This document shows positions 33,405 through 45,229 of a stretch of 46,924 nt of DNA, piece after piece. A program made the translations under genes and the position numbers. Source of the DNA: Apostichopus californicus (taxonomy: Eukaryota > Echinodermata > Holothuroidea > Aspidochirotida > Stichopodidae); assembly GCA_020650975.1 (NCBI GenBank), contig JAIPMN010007268.1, forward strand, positions 1-46,924, read 5' to 3'. Below the pieces are notes generated by a model. The model made no database searches. It was given only the letters and a program-made list of their open reading frames with translations, and was not told the origin of the DNA. The stretch's first letter is position 1, and each line of letters starts with the position of its first letter.

Positions 33405-33655
33405 CAAAGGGAACTTGTAAATATAGTTGCATGCGCCGGTTTTTGGCTGCACCCTATGGGAAGTCCCCGGGGGGACACAGGGTTGTGGTGCACTGTGGTG
33501 CCCCAGGAGAGATTGATTGAATTGTGCACACTTTGGTGTGTAGGTGTGACAAGTTACCAATGACCAGGGTTAAATTGTAAAGTTGTGTGAGGGGGCCTTG
33601 ACCTTGAACAAGACAGTTAACCTAAAATAATAATAATAATAATAATAATATACAT
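33405..33655 (+). mobile_element. SINE-like element with (AAT)n tail
   Basis: A GC-richer block, GTTGTGGTGCACTGTGGTGC and downstream, ends in CTTGACCTTGAACAAGACAG and an (AAT)n tail at 33628-33652. The 3' microsatellite tail and compact body suggest a SINE. No clear tRNA boxes seen. Confidence 0.5.
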
Positions 33656-33872
33656 AATACTATAGCACCAGCAGATTAGGTATCTGATCAGATGTTAAAA
33701 TGGATTACTCAGTTTTCAAAAAGATTAGAACAGTCTTTTGGGAACACACTTCAAACGGTCAAAAGTATTGGAGTATATTTCCATAAAATTCCATGGAATT
33801 CATAATTTTATGACAAATCTTGGTGTTGATAAAGTTTTTCGTAGTGAAAATCTGAAGTTTTGGTGATTACAT

Positions 33873-33922
33873 GGAGGAGGAGGAGGAGGAGGAGGAGGAG
33901 GAGGAGGAGGGGGAGGAGGGGA
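33873..33922. repeat. (GGA)n microsatellite
   Basis: Uninterrupted GGA/GAG repeat of ~40 nt with a degenerate G-rich end. Noncoding here, unlike the same motif coding poly-Gly at 20612-20653. Confidence 0.95.
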
Positions 33923-36909
33923 GGGCAGATAAAGTTAGAATGGCAACACATATATTGTTGCAGTTTGTGAGTGACTACTAATTACCTTCTTAGCATTTAG
34001 GGAGATTTTAGGCTACTCTTGTCTTCTGCAAGGTGAGAATGTGTGTTCGGCAATTTTTGAGATTGGGGAGAGGGGAAAAGGTGAGGGGGTGAGACTGTTT
34101 ACAACAAGAACTAGTGATCACATGTAAAGTACAGTATTTATATGCTTCTCATTTCACCAAAGGTAAATTAAGCGAAATGGGATGAGAGGCTATGAAATAG
34201 TTTGTTTTACGCAAAATTAGAGATTGCTTCCTTCTTACAAATAAAACCTGAGTCCTCATAATTTAAGCCCAGATTTTTCAGGAGTTGAGTAGGAAGTAAA
34301 AAGTCTGGATTTAAAACTCTCACGGTTGATCTTTAAGAACATTCTTCAATCACGGATGTTATGTCTGAATAGACGATAGTGCTGCTTATTTTAATGAGTC
34401 TGACACAAAACTAAAGCTACTAGACCATGAAATTTTTGTAAACTTTCACTTTGCACAAAATTATGAGAAATAAAATGACAAACGAGAAGAAAAAGAAGAA
34501 GCGAAAGATAAACGAAGTCCGGTCTCTTTACTTTCATTCATATAAATGTTATACTTGTAGCTTATAAATACTTTAGCATATAGATTAAAACTCCCCTAGT
34601 AGAGCTGGTATGTATGTGAATTAATTATAACTATTCATCGGACAGTGAAAGTTACTGTTACGACTATCAGACCTTGCTAAATAAGAAAATTAATCCAAGG
34701 AAGAAAACTGCATTTTGAATAACTAGCACTGATGTTGTACATGTACTTTACAGAGTTAAGCTCAATGGGCTTTAGAGTACTTTACCGTGTATCGTCACAA
34801 ATTTAGTCACACAGGACAATCCCACCAGCTCAAGTCGTAAGATTTTAACCTGATCTGCTTAATTCATGGTATATGAATTAGAAATGCATGGTAGATAAAT
34901 CAGAAACAGGCCTACGGTAGTACCGGATTTGATTTTTCATCTGGGGACCCAGAGCCAGCAAATTTATACATTAATTTCTACTTCTGTAGGCAACATAATA
35001 GTGTGTAAGAAAATATAGCTGGTAGGTAATCAAGATATACTGTAGAAATAAACTATACATATTGTACACACACACTACCACTCTGATTTAATCTGGCCTA
35101 CTTTCAAACTTGTTGAAAGATGAAGATGAGAAACAAACTCATCTATCCTCTGGCATTGCAGGTCGTGGATACATTATCTAGCTTGATATGATTGGGATCA
35201 CCTTAAAGAATTTGTCATTTTGTTACTTAAATTTACTTAAAACTCACTTCTTTTTTTTGAGGAATTTCACTGTAAATCTATATTATTTTTAAAATTTTCC
35301 TTCGTATATATTTTTTTATATTAATATTTAAGCTGTGTCAATTTTATCCTTCATATTCATATTTTAAGGGTTTTGTCATTTTGTTGTCATTGTAAAGCGC
35401 TCTTTAACATGCTTAAGCATGAAAAGAGCGCTATATAAATTTGGTAAATAATGATAATCATAATAATAATAAAGACTTAGAAGCATACATTGTCTAGTTC
35501 AGTATGAAACATATATGAATCAACGAACAGTGTTAATTTCAATGACAAGAAATGCTACAAACTGCCAGACACATGCACACATGGAAGCAGCACTTCACAT
35601 ATATGCTCAACATGTTGCACTAATTGTGCTAATATCCCAAACCTTACCAGCATTGGGCAATGGGTATTGACCAGGAATGACCTAACATGTCTCCACACAA
35701 CCTCAGCACTCTCCTCTACCGAGCCTAGAGTGAACTAGTAACCTTTTAAACACTGTGCGACTTTCTATGTCCAGACACCGTCAGTCAATGACCTCCCAAA
35801 ATGTTTAGAGCGTATTATTCGCAGAGGATTGTAATTTTCTGTTTGAATTCTTACGGGAGTTTCGATAACGAGAGTTTCTTTCGGTGTTCACGGGGGATCA
35901 ATTCAGATCTTTAGATCATCATTGATACACAGCCTGATCAGTACAGTATTCAGTTCAAGTTGAGGTTTCTTTGGTGGGTTTTGGTCTCTGCTCGTTTCAC
36001 TGTTTTAAAGGACTATATCGAGGAATGTATAGTTTGGTTTTGCACTTGAAACTGATTTTTTCATTTATACTGTGCTATAAAGAATCTCTTACCAATGTAA
36101 ATATTAAAGTTAACTATAACATAGTCAAGGTGCATCTCAAAACAAATTGATGACGAAATACATCAGAAATATTGAACGAGAGATATTGCATGCTACTGTA
36201 TGTTTGCATGAGATCAAATGAAAAGTGTTTTTGCAACAAAAATTGTTAAACTCGATGGAATGATTAATAAGTGACACATTTCTGTAACACATGTGCAATA
36301 TACAGGTGTACTGTTCTATACTGTATTGAGAATAACACATGCAATATACTGTTGTATTTATAATCGACCACACTTTTGTTATATTTAACAAAACAAGCAC
36401 GTCCATATCCCACTGATCAATGAGAATTAGGAGATTTTCGAGTTAATTTCACAACGTTATGAAGTAATTATTAACAATATGCACTTCTTTCATTTTATAA
36501 TTCTGCACGTACAATATTTGTACTTGTGGAAACGTAGCTTTCTTGTCACACAAATACTTGAGTATCTGGTATATTACGTCTTTGTTTTTATGTCATTAAC
36601 TGTTGATTACTACTGTATAAGTACCTTTCTGAATGAAGAGATACACTTCTTAGAGTCTTTGTGGAGAATATACTGAAAAAGCTCAAACAACTTAGTTAAT
36701 TCTGCTGAGAATTGAAATCTCCTCATAAAAGGCAACCTGAGCCCACTTTCAGATAGCAACAGATTCAACACATTAACTTGCAGAGCAAATGCAGTATGCA
36801 GTGTCTACATTCCTACAGCTGCTTGTAAGGATTAATCCTTCAATCATTCAGCGGGTCATTAAGTGACATTCTAATGGTTGCCCTCCTCAAAGGAGAGGCG
36901 GTCAATTAC
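33923..36909. other. Long intron or upstream region, part 4
   Basis: AT-rich, with one LINE tail (35220-35472) and no other recognisable feature. Confidence 0.5.
35220..35472 (+). mobile_element. 3' end of a LINE with terminal hairpin
   Basis: The frame LNLLKTHFFF resembles the C-terminus of a LINE ORF2 (..LKTHFF). Further on, GTAAAGCGCTCTTT and AAAGAGCGCTATATAAAT form a stem around the perfect palindrome CATGCTTAAGCATG. The 3' end is (AAT/ATC)n. Classic LINE 3' hairpin plus microsatellite tail. Confidence 0.75.
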
Positions 36910-36985
36910 CTGACATCCTCCTGGTGGTGTCTGCTGACTCAGTAGTATCCTGTCCCATGAGAGGATGTGTTGAGAACACACTCAT
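36910..36985 (-). CDS. Candidate alternative first coding exon A
   Basis: A minus-strand ATG opens a 25-codon frame, MSVFSTHPLMGQDTTESADT then TRRMS, that ends in one base (G) at donor TCAG|GTAATTGA. An in-frame TGA lies just upstream, consistent with a start. The phase matches the poly-Gly exon acceptor (S-G-LVRG), and the complete model then has 628 codons including stop with no frame break. The polar, Thr/Ser-rich composition looks protein-like rather than transposon-like. There is no homology I recognise and a chance phase match is one in three, so it is a candidate only. Confidence 0.4.
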
Positions 36986-37125
36986 ATGTGTGCCCCCTTG
37001 TCATCACAGAGGACAAACTGCACTCAGCTATATATTCATGTAATTAGCTTGTAGTATATTATATACAACAAATAACCCATGGACCCATTCCTACCTGCAG
37101 TATTTGACTAAATAATCCAGAATAT

Positions 37126-37370
37126 TGCAAGCTTAAAGGGTGTGAAAACTTGCGTACAATTTCTAATGGCAGTAATCTGACCTAGTTTCAAATGAGGTGT
37201 AACAGAAGTGTAAGACACCACCATCGATCCCAGAAAATACGCACACAGCTTGCTACCGTCGGTAATTAGACACTAGTGTACAGTCAGTACATACAGCTGC
37301 GGTCAATACACACAGCACAGTGTACATAGCAGCGATGGACATCTCAGGTCCAGCTAAAGATAACAAGGCA
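37126..37370 (-). repeat. Dispersed repeat, copy 2 (partner at 31563-31830)
   Basis: See the partner for shared blocks. This copy reads PEMSIAAMYTVLCVLTAAVC on the minus strand, ending LVSNYRR stop. Most differences between copies change the amino acid, which argues against protein constraint. Confidence 0.8.
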
Positions 37371-37634
37371 TCACGTGTCATTACTGCCTGCATTTGTAGC
37401 GACACGAACAAATCGTCACTTGCAAGCAACAGAAAGTTAACTTTTTCAGATGGCCGCATGCGGATTGGGGCGAGTCTTCAATGCCTTTAACAAATGACAT
37501 ACATGTAGTAACTCAAATAAAGTGACCATTCCTGTCAATTATACAGTACTGGTTCATATCACTAAGCATGTAATGGAGGTGAAAGGATTTATGCCTTGGA
37601 TCAAAACACAAGAAAAAATCCACTTCATGACCAA

Positions 37635-37658
37635 TTTCGTCCTTTAGGGACTCATCAG
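37635..37658 (-). ncRNA. Hammerhead-ribozyme-like core in a tRNA-like repeat
   Basis: The minus strand reads CTGATGA, then GTCC-CTAAA-GGAC (a perfect 4-bp stem II with loop), then CGAAA: the complete CUGANGA...GAAA catalytic core. A box A-like TGGCTTAGTGGTATGG lies ~45 nt upstream (37708-37693). Hammerheads of this minimal kind occur in animal retroelements and SINEs. I could not find a convincing stem III with a cleavage triplet, so activity is uncertain. Confidence 0.5.
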
Positions 37659-38150
37659 GCCAAGGTAGGACCTTCCTGTCACAGACCTAACTCCATACCA
37701 CTAAGCCACAGTGATTCTACTGGTGTGAATGCTAATGACAGCATATTACACATGTGTTAGTGTTACCATTGTATAGTGTGCAGCTCTCCTGGTGCTCTTG
37801 AATCTAACAATGAACACATAATTACCACTTTTAGATGCAAGTCAAGCCGTAATTATGAAATTAATGTGTAGCAACACAAATTCGTGTGTACATTCACAAA
37901 AATTAATTTTAAAAAGGATTCATTTACAATTTGTGTGCTGTCAGTAATTAAAACAAGAAGAAGTCTGGAAAGTAAGACAATGCAATTAAGATTTGATTAA
38001 TTGGGCTTTTTACTTTTTCTGGTTTTTCGTTTTTTCCAAAGCTATAAGTCTACAGAAATGAAAATTCTGTTCAATGGCACAACTTAATTAGGGAAGTTAC
38101 TTACATATTAAGAGAGACCCAACGTTATGATGTAGTTCTATACTGTACAC

Positions 38151-38743
38151 CAGGCCTCGACAAATACGGTCGCCAACTCGCCAATGGCGACTAGAATTTG
38201 CGACTGGCGAGCAAAAAATGCATTACGCTCGACATTTTGGCGAGTGGCTCATTCGCTCACTGCCTTTATACGATAGGCTTACTATTAACTTGTGAGCCAA
38301 TCAACAAAAGCCTATTGCCTAATGTTACATATCACAGTAGAATTATCGAGTGCACTGTTACAAGTAGGTCCTAAGGAACAGCTCTGTTCACCAGCTCGAA
38401 ACTAATTTGATACTAATCGACTAAATGATGCACGATAGATGTAACCAAACTGGGAAACTACAAACTTAAATAAATGCGTAACGACAAGTCAATCAGGGGT
38501 AACGCATGAATATCATGTTTTAAAAACTTTTGACGAAGTACAATTTAAATAGATCGTTTTTGCTGTAAACAACTAACAGTAACACTAAAGCGCGATATCC
38601 TAAGTTAGGCCATACTAATTTGGCTTATATCACACAAACACTTTGCGAGAAAAAATGGCGAGTAAATTTAACGTTTTGGCGAGTAGAATTTTAGACTCGG
38701 TCGCCAGTTGGCGACTAGTTTTAAGAAAATTTGTCGAGGCCTG
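38151..38743. mobile_element. hAT-like MITE, 593 bp, with 8-bp target duplication
   Basis: Termini CAGGCCTCGACAAAT and ATTTGTCGAGGCCTG are perfect inverted repeats. Further subterminal inverted blocks are rich in GGCGACT/CTCGCC. The flanks CTGTACAC (38143-38150 and 38744-38751) are an exact 8-bp target-site duplication, the hallmark of hAT. No transposase. Confidence 0.93.
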
Positions 38744-38800
38744 CTGTACACTAATTATTGCAGGCTTTCTTAAAATCTTAAATCTTCTACGCCTATTATC

Positions 38801-39148
38801 CAGTGGCGGAGCGTCCACACAGTCAGGGGGGGGGCGGATGCCCCCCCTGACGAACTCAAATGTACTGCTGGCCCCCTTTTCAGCTTTTTACCACTTTTTA
38901 CTTATTCGCGATTATTGACTTTTTAATTGCGCTCTCATCTGCCTATTGACATTTGTCACATTATCTGCAAATTAGCAAGGCCTGGAAAGGGTCATTTCCG
39001 GCAATTATAGGGAGTATCTTTACTCAAAAAATGTCTGTACACTCCGCGCCAACCTGTGGTGGCGCTCCACTTAGATAGTGTCGAAAGCGCCCCTACAGAC
39101 CATTCTCGCCCCCCCCTGACCAATACCCCTACTGTAGCTCCGCCACTG
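38801..39148. mobile_element. hAT-like MITE, 348 bp, with 8-bp target duplication
   Basis: Termini CAGTGGCGGAGC and GCTCCGCCACTG are perfect inverted repeats. The flanks CTATTATC (38793-38800 and 39149-39156) are an exact 8-bp duplication. An internal hairpin GTCAGGGGGGG / CCCCCCCTGAC lies near the left end. It begins 50 bp after the previous MITE. Confidence 0.93.
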
Positions 39149-39781
39149 CTATTATCCTAGTTTTAAGTGTCTACTTTTTCATACCATTCCACTGTAAACA
39201 CTAGATCTAATAGCTGTACAGGCTTTCAAAACATATTTTATAACCACTAAAGGAAAGCAATCTGTAATAATATTTTTAATTGAACGCCTGTAAAAACATA
39301 ATTCTATCTAAATAAACAGCTTTGGAGTTTGTCAAACATGTCACCAGAGACAGAGAGGAAGCTAAAGGATAAACAACTTGAAGAATATTCTTTTCTCAAT
39401 TGAGTACTTCCAAGAATCAATAGTTTCCTTCAATTCTTCAGCCATATTTCCTCAACTGACTTTGAGAGTCTGTACATCCCAACACAGATATTACAGGCTG
39501 TATATGTTCACCTAACATTGTACCACTTTTGCGGCCTTATAAATCAACAACTTCAAGTCTTGTTTTTTTTTTAATTGGCAAAAACAGGACACAAACTTTC
39601 CCATGTAATCAATTATAAAAATCAAGATTAGTTACAAAACAAGTGACTTGCGAAAAAAAACATTTGGAAAAGTTAAAGTTTGAGAGATCGAAGAAACTAA
39701 CTTGATATGAGCTATGGTTATTACTGTACTCAGCTTTTTGACTAACCCACCACCCACCCCCACTCTCCACCCCCCATCCCT

Positions 39782-40090
39782 ACTCTCCAACCCTCACCCC
39801 AGCAAAGAACTGGCTAATTATCATCACCGATGGGCTGTGTAGCTCATGGAGAGGCAGGCCATGCTAGCTGCACAAAGTAACTTGTAGTCCCGATGAGATA
39901 GCTTCACCACCACCCCACTCTCCAACCCTCACCCCCAACAAAGAACTGGCTAATTATCATCACCAATGGGCTGTGCAGCTCATTGAGAGGCAGGTCATGC
40001 TAGCTGCACTTTGTAAGGTAACTTGCAGTCCTGAGGAGATACTGTAGCTTCACCCCCCCACCCCCACCCCCACCCCTCTCTCCAACCCTC
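39782..40090. repeat. ~135-bp tandem repeat with C-rich heads
   Basis: Two full copies plus a partial third share ACTCTCCAACCCTCACCCC, AAAGAACTGGCTAATTATCA and GAGAGGCAGG(C/T)CATGCTAGC. Confidence 0.88.
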
Positions 40091-40372
40091 GCCCCCAGTC
40101 TCAAATACTGTTTAGCCCAAAAGGCTGTTTCAATATTGGTAAAGTTACAGTACATAATATCCCAGTCAAATTTATTGTTTAAAGCTTTTAATATACAAAC
40201 AAATCGTACAAGACGACATCTCAATGTGATACTGTAGATGATTCTCTAAAATAAAATAGATCTGTTGAGGCCCACATGAATTATTCATCAAAGCCCACTT
40301 TTGATTAAAGGATTGACATGCATGTAATAATTACCTGGGCCAGCTTTAGATACCTAATATCTTCATATCGAG

Positions 40373-41258
40373 AATAATTCACAGTCTATACTTGTTGTTT
40401 ACTAAACTGACAACTTTACTCCAATATTTTCTATATTGATTAATTGTGGGAACAATGGATGCTATGCACTCACACAAAAGTGACAATGTTGGTGTTCTAT
40501 TAATGTAACTCACAGGTGCAATGGTTAGAATTTAAAACCTGTGACATTTGCAAGTACGGAGATGCAATGTGTACTTTTGGGTCAATCCATGCCAAATCAA
40601 TCGACCCTCTCAGAATCAACTGAAATTGATACGGTGTCTTGCCATATGTCTCAAAGGATGAAATTGGGCAAAAAATATGTTGAAAACTTTTTGGTTGCTA
40701 GGATACTGCCCTGTCTAACAACCAAATCCAGATTGCATTTTAAGAGCCCTAAATTTGTGTCAAGTTTGGAGGCATCTTTTGCATAAATGTAAAGTATTTT
40801 ATGTCTGATATTGAAGATATTGTGGAAGACCTGTGACCAGTCTTCGGATTTAGCTAATTTTGAGGAAAATTTACGGTCTCAATTTTTCGTAACAAGTAAT
40901 TAAATTGGCAGAAAATGAGATAGGGGCCTTTTCTGGCCCTTCTTTGAGTGTGCTCTATATTCACAAGCAAAGGCATGTTTGAGTTTTAATTTGCATAGGA
41001 TCCTTGACCAGTGGTACAGTAGTTGTATGGGAAAAGTGCCAACAAGAGTCAAGCGGGTTGTACGTTTTTAATAATTCACAGTCAATACTTCTCTTATGGT
41101 TGTTCACTAAACTGACAACTTTACTCCAATATTTTCTATATTGATTAATTGTGGGAACAATGGATGCCATGCACTCACACAAAGTGACAATGTTGGTGTT
41201 CTATTAATGTAACTCACAGGTGCAATGGTTAGAATTTGAAATCCTGTGACATTTGCAG
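40373..41258. repeat. ~185-bp direct repeats flanking a 0.5-kb unique segment
   Basis: Copies 40373-40556 and 41070-41258 are nearly identical (TATTTTCTATATTGATTAAT, CTCACAGGTGCAATGGTTAG). The ~513-bp interior has an 81-codon frame with no recognised homology. This could be a miniature LTR-type element or a segmental duplication. Confidence 0.85.
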
Positions 41259-43090
41259 TGTACTTTTACAAGGTGTAGCCAATGTACTACAGTATATATG
41301 GCTGAAAACAATCGCATACTGCTCTACAGTCCTTCCAACCATAGTGTTACATACAGAGAGAGACCATAAAATCAAAAGTTATTGGAAAACAGGCAAAAGA
41401 AAATTAATAGTCTGTGCAGTACTCTCATACAAGATTTGACACATTATAGCGAGGGTCAGGGTTATTAACTGTTTTTACTACAAAAAATGCAACAATGGGG
41501 TGGCAAGTTGCTTGTACAAAACATGTACTCCTTTGGCAAATAATGCAAACCATTCCTTTTCACCTTCGCTAACCACAGTCATTGATTAATCCAGACAGGC
41601 TGTGGGTAATGTTTCCCAAACCCTGATTCAACTGGGAGAGAAACAAATGCTCTAAACATCAAACGAATAATTTGATTTCTAAAATTGAAAAAAAAAAAAT
41701 TGAAGATTACTGTTTCACAACCGAAAGGTCAAAATTTGATACAGCTTTCTTTAGGAATTTAATTTAAATCTAATTCCAGGAGTTTTTGTGATGATGGGAT
41801 CCCCATAACAGAACAGCTCCCTAGGGTGGCGGCTGTGAGAAAACTGTCTATAAATCTTTGGTACAGTAATGGAAAGGATAAACCGTATCCAACTCTGCTT
41901 ACAGATTGATAAACTACTGTTGACTAGGAAACACACCAACCTCCCTGAAAGTAAGCTGGCGAGATGGATATTTTATTGGAGTAGACTTAGAAGAATCTGC
42001 CAACCTTTTGCCTCATTTTGACAGATTTTTACCCTAGTAAAAATTGTTTCAATCAAATTTTCAAAACATACAGTATGTCTAGTTTTTTATAACCTGCTAA
42101 ATCGAGTTCTCACTTTTAATACAAACATACATCACCCAATGTGGTCATTTTAATCAGCTGATCCTTGTTAAAACTTAAAACCTAATAAAATCCATGTTTA
42201 TCTTACGAACAAACAAACAGTCTTAGACAGAGAGCTAACCCCTAGAGTTGTCCCAAACTTACCTTTACGTTGCAAAATGGAATCGCAGTAGCAAATATAT
42301 TCTCTCGAGAAGTGAAATTAATAATCGCTAGTTCCTTCCAATCTGAAACTAGCTCAACTCCTCCACCTTGACAAGAGCTATCCGACCACTGTCCTGACAA
42401 ATGAAAAACTCTAGGAATTCCTTATTCAACAACCAGATCCAGTTTCCAGTAACAGTAGCTATGAAATATACACTAATTAAAGTAAAGTAGAGATATATAG
42501 CTAAGTTTAAGTAACTGTATGATACTGTCCATATGCTGCAAACTACACTGATGATCAATGAGGAATCGTAACAGTCCAGAGCCCATAAATGACTCCCAGC
42601 TCTCCCTTAAAGGAGGAAATTCAATCTGCGGCTTTTCCCTCTGGTGTCGTTCCACGGATCATATAACACTAACTGGAAACTGAATGATTGATTGGTGCTA
42701 TATTAGACAGATCAATACGGAGTTAGTTTTAACGACAGGCGCAGTGGAAGTCCTAGCTAGGTAGCTCAGTGGCAGGAGCTCTCAGAGTCTGATGGGAAAT
42801 TTTCACATCAAATGACCATTCTATTTATAAATATATGCCTCTTCCCCATTTCCAAATGAAAATTTATTAGGAATTCAATGGGAAAATATGCATATAATAT
42901 TAACAAGTTATATGGTAATCACAAGGATTGGATGGCCCTTATTTTCTTTCCTTTTTTCTCCTCTTTAATTAACATTTAACTTGAAAAAATTATTTCCATG
43001 AAGAAAATAAACATTTCATGATCTTTGTGTTAAATAAAGATGACCTCACATTGCACTTATGGTAGATGTATACAGGAAATAATTACAGAT
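41259..43090. other. Long upstream region, part 5
   Basis: A minus-strand GTAAAG|GTAAGTTTGG donor-like site occurs at ~42267. A tRNA-like TAGGTAGCTCAGTGGCAGGA fragment is at ~42759. Otherwise AT-rich, with no gene recognised. Confidence 0.4.
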
Positions 43091-43106
43091 AGCCTGTGTG
43101 GTGATC

Positions 43107-43345
43107 ACACCACCCCCCACTCCCACAACCACCACTCCCGACCCCCACCACCCTGCCCCAATTCCCTCACTCCCGACCCATACTTCCCTGCCCCAACTCC
43201 CCCACTCCCTGCCCAAACTCCTCCACTCCCAACCCCCACTCCCAACCCCCACTCCCCTATCCCAACTCCCCCACTCCCCTACCCCAACTCCCCCACTCCC
43301 GAACCCCACTCAAGCCCCCCACGCCACCCCCACCTTCCCAAGTAT
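43107..43345. repeat. C-rich low-complexity tract (polypurine on the minus strand)
   Basis: Irregular repetition of CCCCACTCCC, CCCCAACTCC and similar words. Long frames on both strands (Pro/Thr/Ser on plus, Gly/Trp/Val on minus) are composition artefacts. Candidate i-motif/G-quadruplex DNA. Confidence 0.9.
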
Positions 43346-45229
43346 TCCCAGTCACTAATGATCACAATTTGACCTGAGAAACAGTTCATCAGCTCAGATT
43401 CAGAGTTACATGAGAGATTGCGTGTATATAGGTTTGTGTATGTTGCATACACTTCCAGCACATTAGGAGGCACAATGGGTTTACTTTCATTAAAGCTGAT
43501 AGATTACCAGGCTTGCCTGCATGCCTGAATATCAGAATAGAAACAACAGAAACAGCAGGATGCTTTGGATGGCATTTCTTCCTGTAGTCTGACCCAACTA
43601 ATCCTTCACAAACACACTTTGCCTTGCCTTACATGTAGACAGGCAGTAGGGCTAGCCTAACAGCCTAACAGAACAGCAAAACCAACTACACTTAACAGGC
43701 ATGCTAGCTTATATGCCATTATTATCACCCTAAATTAGACAATGTCATCGTATCACCCCCCCCCCCCCCCATTTCAACATTCACCACCACTTTCTTAAAT
43801 GTTCTGGCCCATTAATTATTCACACACACAACAGTAAAATAAATGAAGGCAGATAATTCTTTATGTTGTGTATAAAAGTGAGTGAGGGTGGGTGGAGGGT
43901 GGGGAGTTGATGTGTGAAAAGGGGTTACTAGTGAATTCCTTTCTACATAAATCAATACTTTTGGTCAGGAATTAAAATATGAAAATCAAAATACTATTTT
44001 AGCTACTAATATCAGTTAACAGCTTCAGTCACAAAAATGAATTACCAGCTCCTAACGATATGTAATGCTATGAAATTACATTAATATATCAAATTAGTTT
44101 CGACTATTTGTGTGTAGAAGAAGTGACAAAAATAAACAATAGCTCAATATTACTCCATAGAGTCCATATAACGAGCATAATATTAGCTATATCATGTCAA
44201 TCAATGTTACTAAACTGAAAGAAATTGAAACAACAAGGCATGAAGGATCAAATATCAAACGTGTCAAAATATGCAATTAATCATCAATTAATCATCCCAC
44301 ATACCTCATTACAATCTATTCCTTTCCCAGCTTCTGATCTGATCTCCATAAACTTTAAGGCATTACATTAATCAATTCTAGCAGAAAACTTGGCCAGAAA
44401 CAACCATGAATCTAACATGGATAGCCACATTATTGGAGAGTTCTAATCTACAAGTTGCTGACATATAGTACTGTACAGCAAACCTATCCTTTTGCATATA
44501 TATGAACGTAATCATGATCTAGGATGTAGAAACATTAATGTTATTTTCCCTTTACATATTGTGTTAAATTTGCTCAGAGTACTCACAGCTCAATCTCTAT
44601 GTCCCTCTCTTTCCTGTTACAAAGGTTAACAGAATTAGCACCTACAGTAAAGTAGTACCTCCATTGGAGGTAACAGAATTGTACATACCTTGTTACAGTC
44701 AGAGGGTACAGTAGATTTGACCCTCAGGCCAGCCAAAGCAAATAGGACTTACTTTCACTTCACCCCACAAAAGATTGCTTGTTGAATTAAAACAGGGATT
44801 TAATGGGGAAATCCACAGGCAAGACTGTGAGTAAACAGACTTGCTTTAGACAACAGCAACAATAAACAGTGTTGATCCTGGGTTAGAAGTTTCCATGGTT
44901 CACATGCTGTGCCAGTAAATGTCTAGAATAACGAGGGAGCTATAATACATAGTGAGTGGAAGTGTCTGGAAGACTTCAACATAGGGAAAGATAATAATTG
45001 CAATTGTAAAACTAGCTGGTTCATAGAGACAAATATGAGTGTTAGGATAACCTTGTATGATAGCAACAGAGAGAGGGTTTGAAAAAAACAGTGCATTGAA
45101 TAGAAGTTACCAAAGGAAGGAAATGTTGGGGGAGGGGAAGGAGATGTTGTGGGGGGGAGAAATTCATGAGAATTTATTATCATGGAATAACATCCTAAAC
45201 ATCATCAAAACCAACTCAAACAGCTGATC
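43346..45229. other. Long upstream region, part 6
   Basis: A C-homopolymer lies at 43757-43770 and G-rich patches at 43880-43910 and 45127-45157. No exon or named repeat recognised. Confidence 0.45.

Noticed and set aside
38643-38918. 91-codon plus-strand ORF
   Set aside because: It straddles two MITEs and their inverted repeats; no protein homology.
42262-42360. Possible minus-strand exon ending at GTAAAG|GTAAGTTTGG
   Set aside because: Donor is good but there is no ATG or homology in a compatible frame and the acceptor is uncertain; could be a 5' noncoding exon at best.
43040-43372. Proline-rich ORF of 110 codons and opposite Gly/Trp ORF
   Set aside because: Pure composition effect of a C-rich tract; open in several frames on both strands.
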